A stretch of DNA of 9,011 bases from Gammaproteobacteria bacterium (lineage in GTDB: Bacteria > Pseudomonadota > Gammaproteobacteria > Arenicellales > Arenicellaceae): assembly GCA_003485905.1 (NCBI GenBank), contig DNHK01000106.1, positions 1-9,011 on the forward strand. Direction: 5' to 3'. Numbering within the stretch: the first letter of the stretch is position 1; every line of letters begins with the position of its first letter. The position numbers were made by a program, and so were the translations under genes. The notes below the pieces were generated by a model, which saw only the letters and a list, made by a program, of their open reading frames with translations, made no database searches and was not told where the DNA came from. Shown here one piece after another: positions 1 to 6,183 of this stretch.

Positions 1-158
1 TTCGGGTTGAACTCGAAAATGGCCACGTGGTCAATGCGCATATATCAGGGAAAATGCGCAAAAACTATATACGAATACTTCGCGGGGATACGGTAACTGT
101 GCAGCTAACACCGTACGACCTTACCAAAGGCCGTATTGTATACCGCAACCGAACTTAG
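1..158 (+). CDS. infA: Translation initiation factor IF-1, C-terminal part (5' end outside window)
   Basis: The frame read from base 3 gives 51 residues and a TAG stop. It begins [20 protein letters not shown] and continues through [27 protein letters not shown]. This matches the bacterial IF-1 S1/OB-fold almost residue for residue; the intact protein is about 72 aa, so roughly the first 21 residues lie left of the window. IF-1 binds the A site of the 30S subunit and, with IF-2 and IF-3, directs initiator tRNA selection. The [10 protein letters not shown] stretch is the conserved basic strand of the OB fold. The two bases before the first full codon (TT) fit the Phe normally found there. It points toward lexA, 153 bp downstream, but the palindrome and SOS box in the gap suggest lexA has its own promoter. 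Confidence 0.95.
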   Translation, partial: RVELENGHVVNAHISGKMRKNYIRILRGDTVTVQLTPYDLTKGRIVYRNRT

Positions 159-198
159 AATACTAAACACCCTTCTTTAACGTATTTAAGCCCTCAGG

Positions 199-215
199 TG
201 CGAGAAATTTTCGCA
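199..215 (+). terminator. Weak inverted repeat downstream of infA, possible terminator
   Basis: TGCGAGAAATTTTCGCA can fold into a seven-pair stem (one pair is G-T) with a 3-nt loop, 41 bases after the infA stop. It has no run of T after it, so it is a poor intrinsic terminator by the classic definition. It could instead be a protein-binding dyad. Position is the main reason for listing it. Confidence 0.25.
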
Positions 216-240
216 TCAACAATACTTTCGCTCACTCAAC

Positions 241-268
241 ATATTACTGTTTATATACACAGTAATAT
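241..268 (+). promoter_or_regulatory. SOS box (LexA operator) upstream of lexA
   Basis: The core at 245-264, TACTGTTTATATACACAGTA, contains CTGT-N8-ACAG with an AT-rich alternating spacer. It differs from the E. coli consensus TACTGTATATATATACAGTA at two spacer positions. The arms extend outward into a perfect 10-bp inverted repeat (ATATTACTGT at 241-250, ACAGTAATAT at 259-268). It lies 44 bp upstream of the lexA ATG, the usual location for autorepression. A further half-site (TTACTGT, 270-276) follows but has no ACAG partner at the right spacing. I infer that lexA represses its own promoter here and is induced by DNA damage; the -35 and -10 elements could not be placed with confidence. Confidence 0.93.
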
Positions 269-311
269 GTTACTGTTTCATCTGTTTTTGTAGCCACGGA
301 TACGCGTCAAA

Positions 312-1127
312 ATGAAACAGTTAACCAAACGACAAACAGAAATACTTAGTTTTATTCAGCAGGCAATCGCTGAAACTGGCGCGCCACCAACACGTATTGA
401 AATCGCAGATTACTTTGGTTTTCGCTCACCTAACGCTGCTGAGGACCATTTAAAAGCTCTTGCCAAAAAAGGCAAGATCATCCTGAAAAGTGGTACTTCG
501 AGAGGAATACAGCTAGTCACCGTCAAATCTGAAAAGCTACCAAATATGAGGCAGTTTGAACCAATACAAGCGGTAGACAATGTAGCTAACAAACCTCATT
601 CAGACGATGATGTAAATCCTACCAGTCTCAGTGCTAGCAATATCAGCCCCATAGGTAATAGTAGACAACAACTACCAGGTGGTAGTAAAAATAATGTTGT
701 TCCCTTCACCAAAGTAGCCTCTATTGAATTCGAACAATTGCCAATAGTCGGTTCAGTTGCCGCAGGTGAGCCTATTCTTGCAACAGGTAATATTGAGTCG
801 CGCCTAAATATTGATACGAGTGTTTTCTCGAAAACTCCTGATTACCTTCTGCGTGTGCGTGGAGATAGCATGCAAGACATCGGCATCATGGATGGCGATA
901 TATTAGCCGTGAAAAATGCCGTTACAGCGGAAAACAATCAAGTCGTAGTTGCACGCCTCGACACCGACGTAACCGTGAAACGCTTTAAACGCGCTAGCGA
1001 ACAAAGCAAAACAGTCGAATTAATCGCAGAAAACTCTTCCTATAAGCCGATTATTGTAGATTTAGAACACCAAGAATTCGCAATCGAAGGTATCGCAGTT
1101 GGGGTTATCCGAAACGCCATTCACTAA
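312..1127 (+). CDS. lexA: SOS response transcriptional repressor LexA with a long interdomain linker
   Basis: LexA represses SOS genes and inactivates itself by autocleavage when RecA filaments form on single-stranded DNA. Residues 1-70 are the winged-helix DNA-binding domain, with the signatures [31 protein letters not shown] and [10 protein letters not shown]. Residues 143-271 are the S24 protease/dimerisation domain: cleavage site Ala151-Gly152 (VAAGEP), nucleophile Ser186 ([14 protein letters not shown]) and general base Lys223 ([15 protein letters not shown]). Spacings Ala-Ser (35) and Ser-Lys (37) equal those of E. coli LexA (84/119/156), so the enzyme looks intact. The protein is 271 aa against about 202 in E. 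coli; the surplus of about 67 residues is one block at about 72-141, rich in N, S, P, Q and D and probably disordered. The ATG at 312 gives the canonical MKQLTKRQ N-terminus. Only a weak GGA lies upstream. Convergent with the next gene. Confidence 0.97.
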   Translation: MKQLTKRQTEILSFIQQAIAETGAPPTRIEIADYFGFRSPNAAEDHLKALAKKGKIILKSGTSRGIQLVTVKSEKLPNMRQFEPIQAVDNVANKPHSDDDVNPTSLSASNISPIGNSRQQLPGGSKNNVVPFTKVASIEFEQLPIVGSVAAGEPILATGNIESRLNIDTSVFSKTPDYLLRVRGDSMQDIGIMDGDILAVKNAVTAENNQVVVARLDTDVTVKRFKRASEQSKTVELIAENSSYKPIIVDLEHQEFAIEGIAVGVIRNAIH

Positions 1128-1135
1128 TCCAGCAA

Positions 1136-1585
1136 TTACATCAGTCGGTTTGTCCGTTTTAATTCTTGCAACATCGCAAACTCGGCAGCCGCTGGATCCG
1201 ATCCTGTGCCAAAGTTCACGACCCCTGATGTATAGCTAGTGCCAAATGTTTGCGCTGCCGTTAAAGTTTGTAAATACCCCGAGTCCAGCATGTCTTCCGT
1301 AAGCGATTCCAATGGATGTATAAACACACTCCATATGTATCCATTGCTAATCGCATAACGGGCATCAAGTGTACTTTCAAAATTTGCTTGCATTAATCTC
1401 GAATAAATAGACGGATCAACTTCGCTAATTTTATTCAGCGAAATTATTATTCGCATCCTACCAAAGTTTGGGTCTGCGAGGATTTGAACTGTTAATCCGT
1501 CATCATCGATAAGCCAATTACCGACCTTGCCCTGAGCTTCAGGGAACCCTTCTTCTACCCAGCTCTGTAATTCGTCAAATTGCAT
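1136..1585 (-). CDS. Hypothetical protein, possible CesT/YbjN-like chaperone fold
   Basis: This is a 149-residue acidic protein without cysteines, signal peptide or membrane segment, so probably cytosolic. The pattern is an N-terminal helix (MQFDELQSWVEEGF), two strands around LTVQILAD and RMRIIISL, then SIYSRLMQANFES (residues 59-71), the strands DARYAISNGYIWSVFIHPLE (about 74-93) and a long C-terminal helical part. The order and the 'AN' helix followed by an 'IWSVFIHPLESLT' strand resemble the type III secretion chaperone (CesT) and YbjN superfamily, which are small dimeric helper proteins. I judge this by eye only, and no secretion genes are nearby. The stop lies 8 bp from the convergent lexA stop. 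The ATG at 1585 lacks a Shine-Dalgarno, and the in-frame codons just upstream include a TGA. Function is unknown. Confidence 0.8.
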   Translation of the reverse strand: MQFDELQSWVEEGFPEAQGKVGNWLIDDDGLTVQILADPNFGRMRIIISLNKISEVDPSIYSRLMQANFESTLDARYAISNGYIWSVFIHPLESLTEDMLDSGYLQTLTAAQTFGTSYTSGVVNFGTGSDPAAAEFAMLQELKRTNRLM

Positions 1586-1686
1586 TAGTGGTTTTCAATA
1601 CCTTTGCTGTCCGTTCAGGAACAAAGCCCCGATTGTATACGTCAATGTCATAGATGGGTGTGCTCGAGCGGATTTCAAGCTTCCAT
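1575..1686 (-). other. Open, protein-like frame without a start codon (possible frameshifted small gene)
   Basis: Between ampD and the hypothetical gene, one minus-strand frame is open for 36 codons (1685 down to a TGA at 1575-1577). It encodes WKLEIRSSTPIYDIDVYNRG then FVPERTAKVLKTTNAI. The composition looks like real protein, but the frame follows a TAA and has no ATG, GTG or TTG ahead of its body. An ATG at 1684-1686 sits one base out of frame and meets TGA after three codons; removing one base near 1679-1681 would join it to the open frame. The frame would then overlap the next gene's ATG by 11 nt, as in an operon. It may be a decayed small gene, a sequence error, or chance. Confidence 0.25.
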
Positions 1687-1698
1687 TATTTATCACAG

Positions 1699-2253
1699 TT
1701 AACATATAGACTGCTTGTAACGACTCCAATCAAAACCGATACCGGGATCGGTTTTACGGCCCGGTGCAATATCACTGTGCCCAACTATAGAATCACTGTT
1801 GATCAGAGGGTATGCTTCTATTAGCGTGCGGGACAGCGCTGCCAACGCGGTGTATTGCTCTTTCTCAAAAATATCATCATCCATCCCTTCGAGTTCAATA
1901 CCAATTGAAAAATTATTAACCGTTGTTCTGCCATGATACTCCGACTCCCCTGCATGCCAAGCTCTATGGTCGGTGCTAACGAACTGGACTATACGACCGG
2001 TCCGTTCTATTAGAAAATGAGATGAGACCTGCAAGTGTTGTATACCTTCAAAATACGAGTGCGCGGAGCAATCTAGCTGGTTCTGAAAAAAATCACATAC
2101 TTCCCGTCCGCCATATTCTCCGGGCGGTAGACTTATACAATGAATAACCAATAACTCAGGCACGTCTGCGATCGGGCGTTCGTCAAAATTTTCGGATGGC
2201 ACGTGCGCCACACCTTTAATCCAACCATCCCTCAATATCAGTCTAGAGAGCAT
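1699..2253 (-). CDS. ampD: 1,6-anhydro-N-acetylmuramyl-L-alanine amidase AmpD
   Basis: AmpD is a cytosolic zinc amidase that removes the stem peptide from 1,6-anhydroMurNAc peptides during peptidoglycan recycling. Loss of it raises the ligand that activates AmpR/ampC in species that have them. The 184-aa product is a full-length N-acetylmuramoyl-L-alanine amidase type 2 domain. Zinc ligands appear as His38 (LVIHCISLPPGEYGG), His159 (IVGHSDIAPGRKTDPG) and Asp169, with the same 10-residue spacing as His154/Asp164 of Citrobacter AmpD. Glu120 (NFSIGIELEG) is the likely catalytic Glu, and Lys167 lies in the phosphate/muramic-binding loop. WHAGESEYHGRTTVNNFSIG is the family core. There is no signal peptide, which separates it from periplasmic AmiD. 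Its ATG abuts the pgpA TGA, indicating translational coupling. Confidence 0.96.
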   Translation of the reverse strand: MLSRLILRDGWIKGVAHVPSENFDERPIADVPELLVIHCISLPPGEYGGREVCDFFQNQLDCSAHSYFEGIQHLQVSSHFLIERTGRIVQFVSTDHRAWHAGESEYHGRTTVNNFSIGIELEGMDDDIFEKEQYTALAALSRTLIEAYPLINSDSIVGHSDIAPGRKTDPGIGFDWSRYKQSIC

Positions 2254-2751
2254 TCAAATCCATCCCCACGAAAAAACGAGAAGTAATACTGCCCCGGCAA
2301 ACACACCTGCCAACAAGTCGTCAATCATTACACCAAATCCACCACCGACTCGACGATCTAAAACACGAATTGGCCAGGGCTTGAGAATATCGAACAGTCG
2401 AAACAATAGAAATCCGAGCAACAAAGTTGACCATGAATATGGAACAGCAGTCATCGTAATTAATAACCCGACTATTTCATCCCAAACAATAGCACCATGA
2501 TCATGCACTCCAGCATCCCTGCACGTCACATCACATAGCCAAATACCAATAAAAAAAGCAAATGCTGTTACCAACAAATATGTAGTTAAGGGGAACGTGC
2601 TTAACCATAAATATATCGGTACTCCCGCCAAAGTACCCCAGGTTCCAGGGGCCGGTTTAAGTAACCCGCTACCAAATCCTAGCGCAAAAAAATGCACTGG
2701 GTTTCGCAGATTAAAATTAACCGCAAGCGCGGTACGATGACTATCCTTCAT
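2254..2751 (-). CDS. pgpA: Phosphatidylglycerophosphatase A
   Basis: PgpA removes the phosphate from phosphatidylglycerol phosphate, the last step of phosphatidylglycerol synthesis, at the inner membrane. The 165-aa product has the family blocks in order: GSGLLKPAPGTWGTLAG (28-43), AIVWDEIVG (87-95), FRLFDILKPWPIRVLDR (117-133) and GGFGVMIDDLLAG (137-149). The acidic residues Asp91/Glu92, Asp121 and Asp144/Asp145 are the probable metal/catalytic set. Hydrophobic segments at about 44-72, 93-120 and 146-165 fit a membrane protein of three to four passes. The upstream gap to thiL is 167 bp and no good Shine-Dalgarno precedes the ATG, so a separate promoter is possible. The gene order thiL-pgpA is common in proteobacteria. 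Confidence 0.95.
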   Translation of the reverse strand: MKDSHRTALAVNFNLRNPVHFFALGFGSGLLKPAPGTWGTLAGVPIYLWLSTFPLTTYLLVTAFAFFIGIWLCDVTCRDAGVHDHGAIVWDEIVGLLITMTAVPYSWSTLLLGFLLFRLFDILKPWPIRVLDRRVGGGFGVMIDDLLAGVFAGAVLLLVFSWGWI

Positions 2752-2828
2752 AAAATTTGCATTTATCGATTTTTAATACCGCTCAATTTGTTTTAGCTAC
2801 GCGCTTTGAACGAATAGACCCTTAATCA

Positions 2829-2879
2829 ATTGGCTGACGCCAATCCAATTTACAGATAATCTCACCGATAAGATTATCT
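2829..2879 (-). terminator. Two inverted repeats in the thiL-pgpA gap, possible terminator or processing site
   Basis: Two adjacent hairpins lie 40-90 bp past the thiL stop. The first in transcription order pairs 2871-2879 with 2854-2862 (a perfect 9-bp stem, AGATAATCT/AGATTATCT, 8-nt loop). The second pairs 2839-2844 with 2829-2834 (GCCAAT/ATTGGC, 4-nt loop). Neither is followed by a U tract on the minus strand, so intrinsic termination would be weak. They may attenuate the transcript, stabilise the 3' end of the rib-nusB-thiL message, or mark a boundary before a pgpA-ampD unit. Confidence 0.35.
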
Positions 2880-2918
2880 CTGAATGCACCACAATCTAAC
2901 GGCAAAATTATTTCAAAT

Positions 2919-3896
2919 TCAACTAAAATGACTAAATCCCAAGTTATTCGCGTACTTGGCACTAACGTCCACACTATCTCTAAAGCAACGCACCCGTCCA
3001 GTATTGGTAACCGTACCAATTTTTCGAAGGCCAATACCTAATCGCGCAGATATATCGAAAAGAGTCCGTTGTTTATAGGGATCCACAGTGAACAGCAGCT
3101 CATAGTCATCACCGCCGGACAAAGCGCAATTTATAATCTTGTCTAGCTCCAAATGTTCCGCCAAACTAGGGTGAAGAGGCAAACAATCCAGTTCTAAATC
3201 AATACCAACTGTACTTGCATCACATATATGAGAAGCATCCGCCAACAAACCATCTGACACATCGATGCACGAGGACGCTACACCGGATATCGCCAACCCA
3301 AGTTCCACTCGAGCCTCTGGCCGATCTAGATAATTATGCAGTTTCCCCAACTGAACAGTATCTACACTGCCACCTTCTCTTTGTTCAATTCGCAAGCCAA
3401 GTATGTAGGCTGCCACGCCCAATTCTCCACTTACCCAGACTAAATCACCAATATTCGCACCGCCACGGGTTATCGCCTGCCCGCTTTCAACCTCACCCCC
3501 CATCTGCAAGGTTAGTGACATCGGACCTTTTGTGGTGTCTCCACCAACCAGTGTCACATCATGAATGTCTAGCGCCTCATACAGCCCGTTCGAGAATGAT
3601 TTAATCCAAGTCTTATCTGGAGTTGGCAATGTTAGGCATAAAGTTGCCCAAACTGGATTAGCCCCCATGGCAGCCAGATCACTTAAATTGACCATTGCCA
3701 GCTTATAACCGAGGTCGTATGGTGATACATCCGAAAAGAAATGCACACCGCTAACCATTGTGTCAGCACAAACGACCAGAGACCGTCCTGGAGTTGCGGC
3801 CAACACTGCCGCATCATCCCCCACGCCTATCTCGACTTTCGCATTTTTCCTGTAAGGACGCTTAAAATACCTTTGGATTAAATCAAACTCGTCCAT
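2919..3896 (-). CDS. thiL: Thiamine-monophosphate kinase
   Basis: ThiL phosphorylates thiamine monophosphate with ATP to give thiamine diphosphate, the active cofactor. The 325-aa product has the PurM/ThiL-like two-domain (AIRS) fold and the same length as the E. coli protein. Visible motifs are GVGDDAAVL (24-32, metal/nucleotide), the strand CADTMVSGVHFF (43-54), VNLSDLAAMGA (69-79), VGGDTTKGP (117-125), IDVSDGLLAD (211-220) and SGGDDYELLFT (260-270). The C-terminus NNLGFSHFS resembles the aromatic-x-His-Phe end common in the family. The aspartates of GDD and DVSDG are the expected Mg/ATP ligands. The start is 23 bp after the nusB stop, with MDEFDLI as the canonical N-terminus. No TPP riboswitch precedes it, so it is probably read through from the rib operon. 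Confidence 0.96.
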   Translation of the reverse strand: MDEFDLIQRYFKRPYRKNAKVEIGVGDDAAVLAATPGRSLVVCADTMVSGVHFFSDVSPYDLGYKLAMVNLSDLAAMGANPVWATLCLTLPTPDKTWIKSFSNGLYEALDIHDVTLVGGDTTKGPMSLTLQMGGEVESGQAITRGGANIGDLVWVSGELGVAAYILGLRIEQREGGSVDTVQLGKLHNYLDRPEARVELGLAISGVASSCIDVSDGLLADASHICDASTVGIDLELDCLPLHPSLAEHLELDKIINCALSGGDDYELLFTVDPYKQRTLFDISARLGIGLRKIGTVTNTGRVRCFRDSVDVSAKYANNLGFSHFS

Positions 3897-3919
3897 TCAG
3901 GAGTCAAACCAACAGTCGA

Positions 3920-4366
3920 TTAGCATCGGCTCGACTCTGCCAATTTATCGAGAACACCGTTAACATAGCGAAAACTATGCTCCGCCCCAAATACCTTAGC
4001 TAGTTCTATAGCCTCATTAATTACTACTTTGGGCGGAACTTCCAACTGATGCATTAACTCATAACTGGCAAGTCGCAGTATCGCTCTTTCGATTGGATCC
4101 AATGAATTAAAAGGTCGATCAATAAACGGCTCAAGTGCTGCTTCTAATTCCTCGCAATATTGAGGAACCTCAGAAATCAACATTGCTAAATAAGACGTAT
4201 CGACTCCTTTGCTACCTTCTGTCTCAATAAAGTGATCGCGTATAACATCAGCTGACTGATCTGTGATATCCCATTGATAGAGGGCTTGCACTGCTGTCCT
4301 ACGAGCTTTATGTCTCGGGCCAAGCTTCCCGCCCTTGGCTTGAGAATCATGCGTGTGTTTAACCAT
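3920..4366 (-). CDS. nusB: Transcription antitermination factor NusB
   Basis: NusB pairs with ribosomal protein S10 (NusE) on boxA RNA to support antitermination of rRNA operons. The 148-aa product is an all-helical NusB domain. The RNA-binding N-terminal segment is RHKARRTAVQALYQWDI (18-34). LDPIERAILRLASYEL (89-104) and PPKVVINEAIELAKVFGAEH (110-129) lead into FRYVNGVLDKLA, the diagnostic C-terminal block. The first 16 residues (MVKHTHDSQAKGGKLG) are polar and poorly conserved in the family. A GAG lies 8-10 bases before the ATG. It sits 66 bp after ribH and 23 bp before thiL, the ribH-nusB-thiL order seen across proteobacteria. Confidence 0.96.
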   Translation of the reverse strand: MVKHTHDSQAKGGKLGPRHKARRTAVQALYQWDITDQSADVIRDHFIETEGSKGVDTSYLAMLISEVPQYCEELEAALEPFIDRPFNSLDPIERAILRLASYELMHQLEVPPKVVINEAIELAKVFGAEHSFRYVNGVLDKLAESSRC

Positions 4367-4432
4367 TCAATACTCTGTACTTACCGTTCAAAGTCACACT
4401 GAAAAGCCTACTGCAATAAACTTGCCCTGACT

Positions 4433-4903
4433 TCATTTTATTTGCTTTAGCAAGTTAGCAGTCTCTAGTATCGCTAGGGCAGCCTCGGCCCCCTTGTTGC
4501 CAGCCTTAGTACCAGCTCTTTCAATTGCTTGCTCAATCGTATCGACTGTCAGCACCCCAAACCCTACAGGTATGCCTGTAGTCAGCGCTACCGAACCAAT
4601 TCCCTTTACACACTCTCCCGCCACATATTCAAAATGCGGTGTACCACCACGAATTACAGCACCAATAGCCAAAATTCCATCAAAGTCACCGCTTTCCGCA
4701 ATCGCTTTAACGGTAACCGGGATTTCGAACGCACCCGGCACCTTCGCAACAGTAATAGAACTTTCGGGAACGCCATGCCTGACTAAGGTCTCAATCGCCC
4801 CAGATAGTAAGCTATCAACTATAAGACTATTAAATCGCCCGCAAACTATCGCTAGCCGCAGCCCACTTCCGTTTAAATTACCTTCCAACTCTTTATATGC
4901 CAT
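4433..4903 (-). CDS. ribH: 6,7-dimethyl-8-ribityllumazine synthase
   Basis: RibH condenses 5-amino-6-ribitylamino-uracil with 3,4-dihydroxy-2-butanone 4-phosphate to give the lumazine substrate of riboflavin synthase. The 156-aa product is a complete lumazine synthase. Phe24 in CGRFN stacks on the pyrimidine. VPGAFEIPV (55-63) binds the ribityl chain. [14 protein letters not shown] (81-94) carries the catalytic His90, where many homologues have ATPHFDYV or ETPHFDYV. Arg129 and Lys133 ([11 protein letters not shown]) are in the phosphate-binding loop. The family forms 60-mer capsids or pentamers/decamers; the type cannot be told from sequence here. It lies 99 bp after ribBX with no visible terminator in the gap, so it is probably co-transcribed. 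Confidence 0.97.
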   Translation of the reverse strand: MAYKELEGNLNGSGLRLAIVCGRFNSLIVDSLLSGAIETLVRHGVPESSITVAKVPGAFEIPVTVKAIAESGDFDGILAIGAVIRGGTPHFEYVAGECVKGIGSVALTTGIPVGFGVLTVDTIEQAIERAGTKAGNKGAEAALAILETANLLKQIK

Positions 4904-5002
4904 TTACTCTAACTCTTAAACTATTCAATTACGCTAGGTTATTAAATTTACTTTTCCTACTTACTTACTGTTTCAACCAAAGATACACCTATGCCATAGA
5001 GG

Positions 5003-6121
5003 TCATACAATCTCAGTGATGTAATCTACTATTTCGAGCTCAAACCCGCTTAAACCATGAACTTTCAAAGGCTTGCCCAGAACGCGCATTTTGCGTACCC
5101 CTAAGTTTGCGAGAATCTGGCTACCAGTACCCAGTAAACGTAAATGTTTATCACCAGTACTAGGATTTTTTAATTCGGTTGTAGAATCTTCCAGCTCTTT
5201 AAGAATCTCAATATCTGTTTGATCATATCGCAAAATGACCAACACACCAGAACCTTGTTTCTCAAAAAACTTCAGTATCTTATCTGGACTCCAAATATCC
5301 TTACCCTGAAGAGCCAATACAGATGCGACCAGGTCAGACTCCACATGCACTCTAACCGGCACCCCCTTCTCTGGGTCAATATCACCTATCACCATTGCAA
5401 TATGAGTCTCTTCACGTTCCTTATCGTTAAATACAACTGTTCGAACCGGGCCGTTTACAGCCCCACCCAATGCGGTATCCAAATAAGTCTCATGAACACG
5501 TTCGACGCTTGGTTCATGCCGCATGCGGTAGCGAATTAGCTCTGCGATAGAGCATAATTTCAATTGATGTTCTTCAGCAAACCTTTCCAGATCTGGCATC
5601 CGTGCCATCGTGCCATCATCGTTAAGTATTTCGCATATCACACTCGAATGATCCCTACCGGCTAAGCGTGCGAGATCGACTCCAGCTTCAGTGTGCCCGG
5701 CTCTATTTAATACTCCTCCGGAACGCGCCATGATCGGAAAAATATGACCGGGTGTCACAATGTCTTCTGGCACAGCCTTTTGATTAACAGCAGCAAGAAC
5801 CGTCGTAGCTCTATCAGCTGCTGAAATTCCGGTCGTCACTCCCGTAGCAGCTTCTATTGATACAGTAAAATTTGTCGAAAATCGAGCCCCGTTATTGCCT
5901 ACCATTAACGGTAAACCAAGCTGCTCGCAACGATCTTCAGTTAACGTCAAACAAATCAAACCCCGCCCAAAGCGTGCCATAAAGTTGATCGCGTCAGCAT
6001 CCACAGCATCTGCCGCCATCATAAGATCTCCCTCATTCTCACGATTCTCATCGTCAGTAAAAATCACCATCCTACCTAGACGATAATCTTCAATAACTTC
6101 TTCGATAGTATTGTGACTCAT
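5003..6121 (-). CDS. ribB: 3,4-dihydroxy-2-butanone 4-phosphate synthase with degenerate GTP cyclohydrolase II-like domain (RibBX type)
   Basis: The N-terminal half (1-200) converts ribulose 5-phosphate to 3,4-dihydroxy-2-butanone 4-phosphate plus formate. It has the metal/substrate loop DDENRENEGDLMMAA (23-37), TPGHIFPI with His126, NRAGHTEAGVDLARLAG with His143 and VICEI with Glu164. The spacings 17 and 21 equal those of E. coli RibB His136/His153/Glu174. The C-terminal half (about 205-372) aligns in position with GTP cyclohydrolase II but has lost its hallmarks. RVHVESDLVASVLALQGK replaces the RVHSEC...RCDCG zinc site, with no cysteines there, and the catalytic EGRG/HRQEGR region is absent. 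This is the RibB-plus-nonfunctional-RibA hybrid called RibBX in some proteobacteria. I chose the ATG at 6121 (MSHNTIEEV, 372 aa) over a GTG at 6157, because family similarity begins there. It follows ribE by 62 bp. Confidence 0.93.
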   Translation of the reverse strand: MSHNTIEEVIEDYRLGRMVIFTDDENRENEGDLMMAADAVDADAINFMARFGRGLICLTLTEDRCEQLGLPLMVGNNGARFSTNFTVSIEAATGVTTGISAADRATTVLAAVNQKAVPEDIVTPGHIFPIMARSGGVLNRAGHTEAGVDLARLAGRDHSSVICEILNDDGTMARMPDLERFAEEHQLKLCSIAELIRYRMRHEPSVERVHETYLDTALGGAVNGPVRTVVFNDKEREETHIAMVIGDIDPEKGVPVRVHVESDLVASVLALQGKDIWSPDKILKFFEKQGSGVLVILRYDQTDIEILKELEDSTTELKNPSTGDKHLRLLGTGSQILANLGVRKMRVLGKPLKVHGLSGFELEIVDYITEIV

Positions 6122-6183
6122 ACGGTTTCTACTCGTTACTGCGCAGCCTAAGCGCACCTGACGGCGGATAACATCGATGGCAT

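Noticed and set aside
273..288. Possible second SOS box (CTGT at 273-276)
   Set aside because: Eight bases later the sequence is TTTT, not ACAG, so only a half-site is present.
2822..3034. 70-codon minus-strand frame overlapping the end of thiL
   Set aside because: It starts inside thiL in another frame, shows no recognisable domain, and its downstream part is the hairpin region; most likely chance.
3215..3604. 129-codon plus-strand frame
   Set aside because: It lies wholly antisense to thiL, with His/Pro/Leu-rich composition typical of a shadow of a real gene.
4494..4919. 141-codon plus-strand frame opposite ribH
   Set aside because: Antisense to a clearly conserved gene, with Ser/Pro/Thr-rich composition and no motif.
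6122..6157. GTG at 6155-6157 as the ribBX start (12 more residues)
   Set aside because: RibB family similarity begins at the ATG (MSHNTIEEV), and the extra residues MRLGCAVTSRNR are unlike the family.
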